Assembly (NCBI GenBank): GCA_034432375.1
Contig: DAOUCA010000048.1
Coordinates: 1 to 64,000 of the forward strand
Direction of reading: 5' to 3'
Length of the DNA: 64,000 bases
Source of the DNA: JAHBVH01 sp034432375
GTDB lineage: Bacteria > Chloroflexota > Anaerolineae > Caldilineales > Caldilineaceae
The translations under genes were made by a program, and so were the position numbers. Each line of letters opens with the position of its first letter. Position 1 is the first letter of the stretch. The notes under the pieces are model-generated. The model worked only from the letters and a program-made list of their open reading frames with translations, did no database searches and was not told the DNA's origin. Positions 8,850 through 17,500 of the stretch are shown piece by piece.

Positions 8850-9205
8850 GGGCGCGACGAATAACGACCCACGCTACGGGCGATGAACCTACAAAATCCA
8901 GGGCAACGTGCTGTTTTGTGTGCCAGCTATCTACTTAACGACGCACAACGATGTAGGGAATCAGAAAATTGCTTGGGTATAGCAGGGGTGCGAAGAGCGA
9001 TGACGTGGTTGGAGCAGCGAGGTGACTTTACGGTGATTGCAATCAAACCCTGTTGAAAGAAAGCTTATTTACAAAACAATAAGTATATAATAGGTCAAAT
9101 GACGTGATTGTCAATCGTGACAAACGTAACAAAAGCGTAACGAACCTATGCTAATAGTTAGTATTCGTCAAAAAAGACTTGATTTTCGTAAGGTTATGGT
9201 GACGC
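8850..9205 (-). promoter_or_regulatory. Duplicated promoter/leader region, copy A (upstream of RCC1 gene)
   Basis: On the minus strand a consensus promoter is visible: TTGACA (9114-9109), 16-bp spacer, TATTAT (9092-9087). Just upstream are direct repeats GTTACG..GTTACG with an 11-bp period (plus-strand CGTAAC at 9125-9130 and 9136-9141). The whole stretch aligns with 14060-14425 by eye at roughly 70% identity, including the leader between promoter and gene. The 11-bp period next to the -35 box is the known operator layout of BTAD/SARP regulators; that such a protein acts here is inference. The rest of the 8641-9390 gap contains only repeat copy 3 and no gene. Confidence 0.6.
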
Positions 9206-9372
9206 GGTTTTTGACTCCGGTAACTAGTGACTTGGGCTGCCGGCGACGCGGGCCGCCTGCACTGCTGATAGACATTCTTCCAGATGCCCTGTTGCACCGT
9301 GAGCCACTCGGTAGCAGGTGCAGTTAGTGCGGCTGCTCTCAAAAAGCTCAACTGGTGCTGGGCGTATCTCAA

Positions 9373-9479
9373 TTTGGGGGCGACTTTCTTCTACCAGGAG
9401 TGTGCGTCGCACTGGTCGAAAGCGATCGGGGCAACGAAATAACGCTTGACCAGTGCGACGCACACGAGTTGCCCCCAAA
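9373..9479. repeat. Imperfect inverted repeat at the end of the 130-aa ORF
   Basis: The left arm (TTTGGGGGCGACT .. TGTGCGTCGCACTGGTC) is repeated in inverted orientation as GACCAGTGCGACGCACA .. GTTGCCCCCAAA. The core arms, about 9400-9417 and 9448-9465, are perfect. The element covers the stop codon and the last ~30 codons of the adjoining ORF, so that protein's C-terminus may be an insertion product. Confidence 0.7.
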
Positions 9480-9783
9480 GTAAGATACACCCACTGGTGC
9501 CAGACGCTCTCGGCGGTTGGTCAAGGCCTGGCACAAAACCTTGCCTGTTGTACTTGGCGGTCGGAATGTACCTCCACCGCGCGCGGCCAAGTTGCTGCAA
9601 GGTGTCATTGATGGCATCCATTAAGCCTAGATCTTGCATGGTGGCTTGCCCACCGAGCACGCGGCGGAGCGCCATATAGAAGGTGAGTTCGCCTAACGCC
9701 ATCTCATCACTGCGCTGGCTGCGTGTCACAATTTTTTGCGCGTGTTCGTTGAGTTGCGTTTCAATATAGTCGCTGAGATTCAA
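9391..9783 (-). CDS. Hypothetical protein, 130 aa, C-terminus built on an inverted repeat
   Basis: I do not recognise the family. The TTG at 9783 is the best start because AGGAG lies seven bases upstream and no ATG is nearby. Residues 1-95 look like a normal soluble helical protein (NLSDYIETQLNEHAQKIVTR, GELTFYMALRRVLGG). The remaining residues, rich in Cys/Val/Trp, are encoded by a palindromic element (9373-9479), so the original protein may have been longer or different. It is the last gene of a four-gene minus-strand set with the tail-collar protein. No signal peptide is seen. Confidence 0.55.
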   Translation of the reverse strand: MNLSDYIETQLNEHAQKIVTRSQRSDEMALGELTFYMALRRVLGGQATMQDLGLMDAINDTLQQLGRARWRYIPTAKYNRQGFVPGLDQPPRASGTSGCILLWGQLVCVALVKRYFVAPIAFDQCDAHSW

Positions 9784-9818
9784 GATGGTTCTCCTGTTTG
9801 CGAATTGTTGATGACGTA

Positions 9819-9948
9819 GGCAGCGGCCGGACGCACCGCGCGCGGCCTACTTGCTGAAAAGGCATGGCGATCAGAGCACATTTGCAAGAGGCCATGTGCT
9901 CTGATCGCCATGCTGCGCCTTCGATTGCGTCCGGTGGCCGGCCGCAAC
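9819..9948. repeat. Compound hairpin between two small genes
   Basis: There is a perfect 20-bp inverted repeat, GCATGGCGATCAGAGCACAT at 9862-9881 and its complement at 9894-9913, with a 12-nt loop. Weaker outer arms lie on both sides (GCGGCCGGACGCA and TGCGTCCGGTGGCCGGCCGC). It separates the 80-aa gene from the 130-aa gene. It may limit read-through or stabilise the upstream mRNA. Confidence 0.75.
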
Positions 9949-9952
9949 GACC

Positions 9953-10195
9953 CTACCACTTGACCTGTAGGAAGGCGGTGGCCAAGTCGCACATAATTTG
10001 ATCATCGGTAGTATCGATGCGGCCGTCACCGTCCAGGTCTGCGCCAATCATTACATCTTTGATCGTGCCATCAGGATTAATGAGCGCCGTTGCGCCACCA
10101 ACAGGGAGATCATCAAACACAAAGAGAATGCTCACTTCCTCGGGGATGGTGTTGGCATCGACATCAGTGGTTTCAAGACGAATTTCGCGTTTCAT
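9953..10195 (-). CDS. Small protein with EF-hand/dockerin-like calcium loop
   Basis: This 80-aa protein starts at the ATG at 10195, with AAGGAAG upstream. The middle is DVDANTIPEEVSILFVFDDLPVGG and the C-terminal third has DLDGDGRIDTTDDQI, a D-x-D-x-D-G-x-I-x-x-x-D calcium-binding loop as in dockerin or EF-hand motifs. Only one loop is present, so it is not a full dockerin. There is no signal peptide. It sits between the lectin-like gene and the 130-aa gene and is likely co-transcribed with the former. A structural or calcium-dependent partner of the neighbouring surface/tail-type proteins is an inference. Confidence 0.65.
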   Translation of the reverse strand: MKREIRLETTDVDANTIPEEVSILFVFDDLPVGGATALINPDGTIKDVMIGADLDGDGRIDTTDDQIMCDLATAFLQVKW

Positions 10196-10359
10196 GGGTT
10201 ATCTTCCTTTACTGTATGGTATTGGGTGAAATTAAACACTTTGAAAAAACTAGCAACGAGGCCGTATTGGCCAATGTTGGTGACAATCTATACCTCTATA
10301 GATCGAGCGCACCGGGCCTTTCCTGGCAAAGCGACCGTGGCACCGGTGCTCACCACACG

Positions 10360-10683
10360 CTAGCGGACGCCAATGGCGATAAAGGTGAAGGGAGCGTCCT
10401 GCGCTTCCCCGGCATTGTCCACCGATTTCGACTCGACATCGAAACTGCGTACCAACACGCTGCCCGGCTGGATCGGCCCGACCGAAAAGGTGTTGTCGCT
10501 GGCCGCGCCGCCCTGCACAATCGGCATATAGCCGCTTGCTACCACTACTGGTGCGCTGGCAAAGGGAGCGGCAAAGGTTACCTCATAGGCGCCCGCACTC
10601 ACCTTTTTGACCGTCCAATCGCCCGACCCGGCAATCGCAACGCTCCCATTGCCGGCCACTGCCCCAAAACTTTGTGTACTCAT
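10360..10683 (-). CDS. Small beta-rich protein, lectin/tail-fibre-like
   Basis: The 107-aa product begins MSTQSFGAVAGNGSVAIAGSGDWTVKK and continues as alternating strands (YEVTFAAPFASAPVVVASG, GSVLVRSFDVESKSVDNAG, APFTFIAIGVR). The pattern 'W.V....G.Y.VTF..PF...P.V' followed by F.I resembles H-type-lectin-like or phage tail-fibre end domains; this is a pattern judgement without a database match. It has no signal peptide. It is next to a tail-collar protein and separated from it by a MITE-like repeat in the intergenic gap. Expression as part of the four-gene set is likely. Confidence 0.6.
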   Translation of the reverse strand: MSTQSFGAVAGNGSVAIAGSGDWTVKKVSAGAYEVTFAAPFASAPVVVASGYMPIVQGGAASDNTFSVGPIQPGSVLVRSFDVESKSVDNAGEAQDAPFTFIAIGVR

Positions 10684-10701
10684 TCGAAACTCCTTTTGTG
10701 T

Positions 10702-10787
10702 TAGGACTTACGCAACCCTCTGGTTCGCGCCCAGTGGGCACCCGTCGGAAAGCCGGCTACTCAACTGGGCGTTTTGCGTAGGTCCTA
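10702..10787. mobile_element. MITE-like element, AGGACTTACGCA family, copy A
   Basis: This is an 86-bp element with terminal inverted repeats TAGGACTTACGCAA and TTGCGTAGGTCCTA (one mismatch). It encodes no protein. Related copies lie at 27059-27130, 31781-31854 and about 38731-38810. Ends in TA suggest a TA-targeting (IS630/mariner-like) parent, which is not present in the window. Confidence 0.75.
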
Positions 10788-10840
10788 TGTGTAATGAATA
10801 AAAAGAGTGCTACGATTATTGCCTTCTTCGGCGTGAAAGC

Positions 10841-11170
10841 TCAGCCTTGTGAAGGATATATGCCGCCCTCTACGCAGATAATGTAGTTGAGTGCTAGCGT
10901 GCCCATCACCGGCACCTGATCGCCGGTTGCCGCGCTTGCTGCCTGCTTAGAGGCACCTCGAGGGTGGTTGTGGTCGGATTGGATTGGCGCCTTGCCCCGC
11001 AGATCAGGCAACGCGAAGGTGCGTGTGCCATCGCCGCCGTAGGTTGTCCCCAACAGCGAAAAGAGCGCACTGTTGCTCTCAGTTGTGAGCAGTTGTCCTT
11101 CACATAGCATCCACCCACGCGGGGCATAAAAGCCGGCGAAGAGTCGAATTTCTGCAAGATAAGCTTCCAT
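10841..11170 (-). CDS. Tail-collar (MdpB-like) protein, shortened
   Basis: The 109-aa product carries the phage tail-collar signature of the microcystin-dependent protein family: AEIRLFAGFYAPRGWMLCEGQLL, then NSALFSLLGTTYGGDGTRTFALPDLRGKAPI, and a C-terminal LNYIICVEGGIYPSQG. Family members usually have about 170-180 aa; here the central part between PDLRGK and LNYII is reduced to some 25 residues, so it is a compact variant. The ATG at 11170 follows an AAAAGGAGCAA ribosome binding site. It is first of the small-gene set downstream of the 835-aa BTAD regulator. Such proteins occur in prophage tails and in contractile-injection or surface structures; no other phage gene is present here. Confidence 0.85.
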   Translation of the reverse strand: MEAYLAEIRLFAGFYAPRGWMLCEGQLLTTESNSALFSLLGTTYGGDGTRTFALPDLRGKAPIQSDHNHPRGASKQAASAATGDQVPVMGTLALNYIICVEGGIYPSQG

Positions 11171-11453
11171 TGTATTGCTCCTTTTTATTGATGAATAGAG
11201 ATACTAATTGTATGCGCTAGATGGATTCCAAGGTGGTGGCTCAATTGCTACCAATTTGCCAGGTCACTACCGGTGGTGAATAAGGCGAAAAATTGTCTAA
11301 ACTGACTCAACACCTAGGAATTTATACTGAGCCATCCGGATAATGTCTTATCGGTTGATGAGATTATTTGACTGACCAGCCACGGCCAGTCTAGCACACG
11401 AACGTCCATCAAACGTCTGTTGGCAGCACCGTCTTCCGTCTTCTATTTTTCCG

Positions 11454-13961
11454 CTATCGTCTGTTGATCGTCTCTTGGACGAGAAGACAAGCCGCGTTCT
11501 GTTCGGCGGGGTTCTGTTCGGCAGGGTTCTGTTTGGCGGGGTTCTGTTCGGCGGGCGCGTGAAACTCTGTTTCCAGCAAAGCAAGGAGCGTGTGCAGATT
11601 GCTCTTAGCGTAACGGCCAACCGGCACGGCATAGACATTGAGGTTTGCTACCAAATCGTGCAGGTGGCTGATGAGGTCAGCAACGCCCCAAGCGGAGACC
11701 AATGGTTTGAGAATGAGGTTAAGAATAGAGTGCCTTTGGGCGCGCTGTATGCGTTCCGGGCGGTGGGGATTAAGCAAGCGATAGGTGTTGAGATAGGTTG
11801 ATGCTAAGCTGCGTTCGCCACGGAGTAGAGGTCGCCGGCGGAGTTTGCCGTTTGCGGTGGAGCGCGTCTCCCCAAAGTTCTCGCCTGACCAACTGTTTCC
11901 GTTGGCGAGAAAAGTGTCCTTTGCCACTATCCACTGCTGTAATTCCGCCACAATTTGCTCTATCAGGTGATGAATCGCATAGAGCTGATAGAGTGCCAGC
12001 AAGCCAATCGTTTGCCGGTCAGCGTTTTGCTCAATCAGCAACGCTTCTTGCAAGGCGCGGTAGGCCATCATTACGGCACCAGCGCTATAGGTTGCCAGAA
12101 ACGCTTGCCACAACCACTCGAACGCCACCGGCTCCTGCTCCAGCGCCAACCAGATGACCATTTCTTGTGTCAGCATCGGCAGTTGTTGCCATTGCCCACT
12201 CAGTATCGTCTGTAGCTCGGCAAATAGCAAGGGGTCTTGTTGCAAAATCAGATCGAGGGTATGGGTAGGAAAATCCTGGACAAGTTCGGTCAGTAAGGTT
12301 AAGGCCAACGGATGGCCGCTATAGCGCGTCGCCAACAAAGCCAGATCAAGACCGGGTTGGTTTAACCCACGGTGGCGCAGGAGTGCACTGCCCGCTTCTG
12401 TCGTCAGCCCCGCCAGCCGTAACATACGTACCGCCGATGTCTGCCGCGCCAGCCGAACCAAGAATTGCGGCTGTTCCCGGCTGCTGACCAGCAAACAACT
12501 TTGATGGGTACTTTCCGCCACCCAGCGTAACAATTGCATCAGCGTCTGTTGTTCGGCCTCTCTCATCACACCATGACCACCCAGCGCTTCGGCTTGATCA
12601 ATAATGAGCAGACAACGGGTAGTGCGCAGACAATGGAGGAAGTGGGCAAGTAGTCGATCCAACGCAAGTGTAGGCGGGTGATGGGCCGGCGTTGACAACT
12701 TCCGTTCAGGGGCCAATTGCAAGAGCCAGGTGTGTAAAATATGCGCTAACGAAGCGCCGTCCATAGCCGAAGCCCACAGGATATGGGCGAAGGCCGCCGC
12801 CTGCGTCCCTGTTTGCGCGCCCGACAACTCATCTATTTCCACTTTTTCTGCCAAACGGTGGACAAATTCGGCCAGCAACGCTGTTTTGCCCTGTCCGCCC
12901 AGCCCCACCACGGCGACAACACGGCTGTGACCGGTCAACACCCACCCCTCTAGTTGACTCAGTTCAGTTTCTCGGCCATAAAGAGGGGGGACCGCCGGGA
13001 TTGCATCCCAGTTGACCTGCGGCAAACCAGTAGAGAGTGGCTGAAAGAAACCAAACGCTTCGTGAATCTGTTCACTGTCTGCCTGTCTACTGTCCGCCTG
13101 TCTACTGTCCAACTGTCTGACTGAACTGCTGTCCACTACAAGCCGTGGTGTTCCAGATAAATGGTGCTCATTGCCATGAGTTGCAGCCGTAGGGGGAAGA
13201 TACCCTATCCTCTCTTCTTCTCCTATTCTCGCCAATCCTCCTGCTTTGATTTGCATATAGAGCGTCGTCGTTTCTGCAGTAGGCACCACCCCATACTCTT
13301 CGGCCAGCGCCTGTTGGCAAAGCGCGTATTGGGTGAGAGCTGCGCTGCGCTGCCCGCTATGCGCCAGCAGTAGCATCTGCAGGCGATGCGCGCTTTCATG
13401 CCAGGGTGCAATGGTTAGCAGGTGTCGGGTGGCGTCTAGCCCTGCCCGATAGTCGCTGGCCGCCAGGTGATGTTGCGCCAGGTGCTGAAAGCCATGCATT
13501 GCCTGGTCTTGAAAAGTACGGCGCTGCATCAACAGCCAATCCTCAAAGAGTGGTGCATCTTGGATGGCAAAGCCCTGTAGAAAATCACCTTGGTAGAGAC
13601 CGAGGATCTCCGGCAATTGTTGATTGCCGATGTCGAGTTGATGATTGCTCCAGTAGCTGTTGAAAATTTCAACGTCGAGCCAATCGATTTGATCCCTCCG
13701 CAGGCACACGGTTTGTCGGTTGCTGTCCAAATAATCACCGATGCTTTGCCGCAAGCTGTAGAGTAGATTGCGCAGATTTTTACGCGCTTGTTGTTCGCCG
13801 ATTTCCGGCCAAAACAGAGTAGAGAGTGTGCTGCGGTCTTGTAGGGTGCCAGTGACAGCGAGATAGGCCAACAGCGCCAACTCGCGCCCTGTTACTGCGC
13901 CACCGAGCGGAGCGCGATTTAAATAAAGTTGTGGTGTGCCTAATAGACGGATTTTTAGCAT
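11454..13961 (-). CDS. BTAD-domain regulator with NTPase module
   Basis: This 835-aa protein starts at the ATG at 13961 (MLKIRLLGTPQLYLN), the typical beginning of the winged-helix plus BTAD regulators (SARP/AfsR type); upstream in-frame codons look non-coding. Residues 1-100 form the DNA-binding domain, about 100-240 the TPR-like BTAD domain, and from about 330 an NB-ARC/AAA ATPase with Walker A GLGGQGKT and Walker B LLIIDQAEA. The last ~300 residues are helical without clear TPRs. The extreme C-terminus is a low-complexity PAEQN repeat encoded by four 15-bp units (11496-11555). It probably activates nearby genes in an ATP-dependent way. Its own promoter region is a copy of that of the RCC1 gene. 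Confidence 0.82.
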   Translation of the reverse strand: MLKIRLLGTPQLYLNRAPLGGAVTGRELALLAYLAVTGTLQDRSTLSTLFWPEIGEQQARKNLRNLLYSLRQSIGDYLDSNRQTVCLRRDQIDWLDVEIFNSYWSNHQLDIGNQQLPEILGLYQGDFLQGFAIQDAPLFEDWLLMQRRTFQDQAMHGFQHLAQHHLAASDYRAGLDATRHLLTIAPWHESAHRLQMLLLAHSGQRSAALTQYALCQQALAEEYGVVPTAETTTLYMQIKAGGLARIGEEERIGYLPPTAATHGNEHHLSGTPRLVVDSSSVRQLDSRQADSRQADSEQIHEAFGFFQPLSTGLPQVNWDAIPAVPPLYGRETELSQLEGWVLTGHSRVVAVVGLGGQGKTALLAEFVHRLAEKVEIDELSGAQTGTQAAAFAHILWASAMDGASLAHILHTWLLQLAPERKLSTPAHHPPTLALDRLLAHFLHCLRTTRCLLIIDQAEALGGHGVMREAEQQTLMQLLRWVAESTHQSCLLVSSREQPQFLVRLARQTSAVRMLRLAGLTTEAGSALLRHRGLNQPGLDLALLATRYSGHPLALTLLTELVQDFPTHTLDLILQQDPLLFAELQTILSGQWQQLPMLTQEMVIWLALEQEPVAFEWLWQAFLATYSAGAVMMAYRALQEALLIEQNADRQTIGLLALYQLYAIHHLIEQIVAELQQWIVAKDTFLANGNSWSGENFGETRSTANGKLRRRPLLRGERSLASTYLNTYRLLNPHRPERIQRAQRHSILNLILKPLVSAWGVADLISHLHDLVANLNVYAVPVGRYAKSNLHTLLALLETEFHAPAEQNPAKQNPAEQNPAEQNAACLLVQETINRR
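11496..11555. repeat. Tandem 15-bp repeat, four units, inside regulator gene
   Basis: The unit is GTTCTGTTCGGCGGG with point variants. The copies lie at 11496-11510, 11511-11525, 11526-11540 and 11541-11555. They encode the PAEQN/PAKQN tail of the BTAD regulator. Copy changes keep the reading frame, so tail length could vary between strains. Confidence 0.9.
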
Positions 13962-14059
13962 TGCTAGCAATTCAATTTTCTTCTTTGCACCTATGGTGTA
14001 GAGGTACGCTACCCCATTGAGCCGAGTTTTTGTTGCGGCGGCAGTAATTATGCTGTACA

Positions 14060-14425
14060 CAGCGCACGACGAATAGCGGTCCCCATTGCGATACGATGAA
14101 GCCGCAAAATCCATGGTGACGCGTTGTTTTATGATCCAGCTAACTCATTGAAGGATGAAAATGATGTAGGGAGCACAATGATGTACGGAGCACGAAGCTG
14201 TTTAGGTATAGCCGGATACAAAGAACATTGACATGATTGATACAACAAGGCGACTTTACGGCAATTGCAATCAAACCAAGTCAAAAGAAATCTTGTTTAC
14301 AAATCAGTAAGTGTATCATAAGGCAATTGGCGTGTATGTCAAGACAAAAAGCGTAACAAAAGTGTGACGGCCTTGCCCGATTGGGTAGTATCAACCCAAA
14401 TTAGCGGATTTTGTAAGGTTCTGAG
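14060..14425 (-). promoter_or_regulatory. Duplicated promoter/leader region, copy B (upstream of BTAD regulator)
   Basis: The minus strand shows TTGACA (14342-14337), a 16-bp spacer and TATGAT (14320-14315). Upstream are GTYAC-type repeats with an 11-bp period (plus-strand CGTAAC at 14352-14357 and TGTGAC at 14363-14368). The region parallels 8850-9205, including shared words such as GACTTTACGG, TTGCAATCAAACC and GATGTAGGGA. A predicted leader of about 350 nt separates the promoter from the ATG at 13961. The gap 13962-14503 holds no gene. Confidence 0.6.
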
Positions 14426-14503
14426 GAACTGTTGCCATACGCAGCTGGTTTGTCGGGGAAACCTTTACCTGAATTACGACAGCATGGGTATTGGGAAAAA
14501 CGA

Positions 14504-17500
14504 CTACCAACCAACCAACTGCCCAAGCTCGTGATGGATAGGCACGTTGGTGAGGAAGGCGTGGCGGAGGGTGGGATCGCTGATCTTGTCGGCGAAATCG
14601 GTAACGATCTGCCAGGCTTGGGCAAGGATGGCGGTGGCGCGTGGATCTTCGTTCGCGGCCAGGATGCGGTACGCGGCGAGGAGAAAGCGGGCCGCGGTGA
14701 AGAAGGTATCAAAGTGAGCAGGATCAAAGCAGGACAGAAGCGGTTCCAAAGCGGCGTGCGCGGCGACCGGATCGCCTTGTGCCAGATGCAGCGTGGCCAA
14801 CCCCACCTCTGCCAACAGCAAAATGCCTGGTGCCTCCGGCTCGCGGCTGACAGCAGCGAGTTGGGTATATGCCTCCTCAGCGTCATCCCACGCGCCTTGC
14901 ACTGCGTATAGCTCACCCAACGCCAGGTGGCAGACCTGTTCTGCTGCGATCGGAATTGGGGGATCGGCCAGGATGCGCCGACAATGGGCTTCGCCCGCCA
15001 GGAAATCGCCCTGTTGCACAAGCGAATAGCCAAGGATAGCCCGCAACTCGAGCGTGGTGCGTCTATCCCCATACGCCCCACAGCGTTGGTACGCTTCCGT
15101 TAGCCATGCCACCGACGTGGGGTAATCGCCTAACAGGACATACAACATACCCAAGTTAGCAACGGTTACCGTAATATTATAGGTATCATCCTGTGCGAGC
15201 GTTGCCGGCAGCGTTTGTTCAAAGTAGCGCAGGGCTTCCCCAAAGTTTCCCTGATGACGGTAGAGCATGCCCATTTGGTTGCGGAAGAGCAGTGCTTTGC
15301 GGGTATCCTGGGCCGCTTCTGCCCATCCCAGAGCCTGCTGTAGGTACTGTTCCGCGGTCCCATAATCAGCGCGCGCAAAGGCCGTGAGCCCGGTGACACT
15401 CAAACAGATGGCACTATCGCGGTCCAATGCCTGTCCCTGCACGAGTTGCAGAGCCTTTTCCCCCAATGCCTGCCCGTGGACAAAGTTGCCCGTTGCATAG
15501 GCCACCGCGGCCAGCCCATGGTAGCTGCGGATGAGCAATTTTGTGTCTTGTAGCGCTTCGGCCAATGCTAGCGCCTCGGTCGCTGCGGCCTCGGCTGCGT
15601 CATGTTGGGCCAGACCGACAGTGCAGATGTAGCCCATCTGCATCAACAGGGCGGCAAGGAGTTTGGCGCCTGAGCCTGTCGAAGGTGTGGCGGTGGATGC
15701 GGCGCCTGAGCCTGTCGAAGGCCGAGTATCTCCCGCATCCCCGGCAAGCAGCAGCCGTACCTGCTCGATGCTCTGGTGCAACAGCGCTTCGGCGGCATAA
15801 AAGGCACCGGTCATCTCATAGAATTCGACCATGCCCTCAACCGCGGGCAACAACTGCTCGACCTTTCCCGCGGCCAATGCCCATTGCCAGGCCGTCTCCA
15901 CATTTTCCAGATCGACCTGCACCGCGGCGCGAAAGAGGTGTTCAGCCGCTTCCGCGGGCTGCCAACCGGCGACCAGCGTCAAGTAGTAAGCGGCATAACG
16001 ATCATAGATGGCTTGTGCGGCTTCTTGCGTGTCTGCTTGCACCTGTTTCAACTGTGCGGCAGCAAATTGGCGCACGAGTTCATGCATGCGATAGCGGCCA
16101 TTTCCCTGTTGCTGCAAAAGCGATTTGTGGAGCAGACGCTCCAGATCCGCCCCGGTTGCATCGATCACGGTTTGGGCCGCTTCCAACGTAAAGCCCCCCT
16201 GGAAGACCGCGCAACGTGCCAGGCTCCGCGCCTCGTCGCTGGTGAGCAGTTGCCAGGCCGTCTGCAACATCGCCTGCGCGCTCCGTTGGCGCGGCGGTAG
16301 GTCGTGAAAGGTGCTGTCGAGAACCTGATAACTCTCCCGAATCAGCCCCGCAATCGCGCCAAGCGTGTGGGTCTCCAACAGCGCCGCGGCTAATTCCAGC
16401 GCCAGCGGTACCCCCTCGACAAGCGCACAGATTTCCGCAACAGTGGCCAGCGTGGCTTCATCAGGCGTCAACAGTTGATCGGTCAGTGTTGCCCGCTCCA
16501 GAAAGAGCGCCAGGCTTGGATACTGCTGGGTCAGCTCGGTGGCTGACACGGCCACAAACGCTTCTGTAGCGGGCCAGGCAAGACCGGTGACGTGATAGAT
16601 CTGCTGCCCCTGCAACGCCAGGCGATGGCGGGAGGTGACCAAGAGGCGCAGCGCGGGCGCGGTTTGCAGGAGTTGCGGCAGATAGGCGGTGCCGGCGCTG
16701 AGATGTTCAAAGTTGTCGAGGATCAACAACATCTTCTTCTCTTGCAGATATGTTTGTAGCTGCGCAGTGGGTTGCATGGCACCTTGCAACGTTAGACCCA
16801 ATGCCCCGAGAATGGCAGACGCCAACCGATCGTGGAGTTGCACTTGTTGGGGGGGCAGTTCCCCATCTGCTTGTGCTGTCGGCTGTGGTGTTGATCCTGT
16901 TGGTGGTTTTGCTGCCGGGGCCAGTGCGCCCAGATCCACAAACCAAACGCCATCGGGGAAGGCAGCGACCTGTTCAGCACCGAGTGCCAGCGCTAACCGA
17001 GTTTTCCCAATGCCGCCGGGGCCGACCAGCGTCAGGCAGCGGTAGACAGGGTGGAGCAGCTTTGGAGTTAGCGCGTGCATTTCTTCGGCACGGCCAATGA
17101 GTGGAGTCAGGGGTGTGGGTAGATTGCCCAAAGGCTTCTTCGACACCTCCACCGTGTTGTGCAGTTGCGCCTGACAGTCGGCCATGCGCGCGGCGTAGTG
17201 GGCACGTTGCGTTTCTAGCCACTGGTTAAATGGCTCGCTATCCACTTCGGGCAAATTCGCTAAAAAGAGGCCGCTGTAGAGCGCCGCGGCCGCACGCAAA
17301 CGACTTTGACAGGCCGGGCAATGCTCTATGGAGGGATGGGAATGGTGTGCGCAGACATCCAGCAGTTCGTCAAAGCGTAAGGCATCACAGCTCAACTGCG
17401 GCGCATCAACGTGTAGTTGCACCGTGTGGTAGTCGGTGTGCAACAGATCCAATCCGGCAAAAAATTTGCGCAGATCGGTCACGGCCTGGCGGAGACTGGC

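Noticed and set aside
9151..9490. ORFs of 73 and 88 aa considered as frameshifted remainder of the 130-aa gene
   Set aside because: They lie over an inverted repeat and the copy A promoter region, with low-quality composition; a frameshift cannot be shown without an orthologue.
14401..15081. 226-aa minus-strand ORF overlapping the 1078-aa regulator
   Set aside because: It is in another frame of the TPR region and is Ser/Pro/Arg-rich as frame shadows are.
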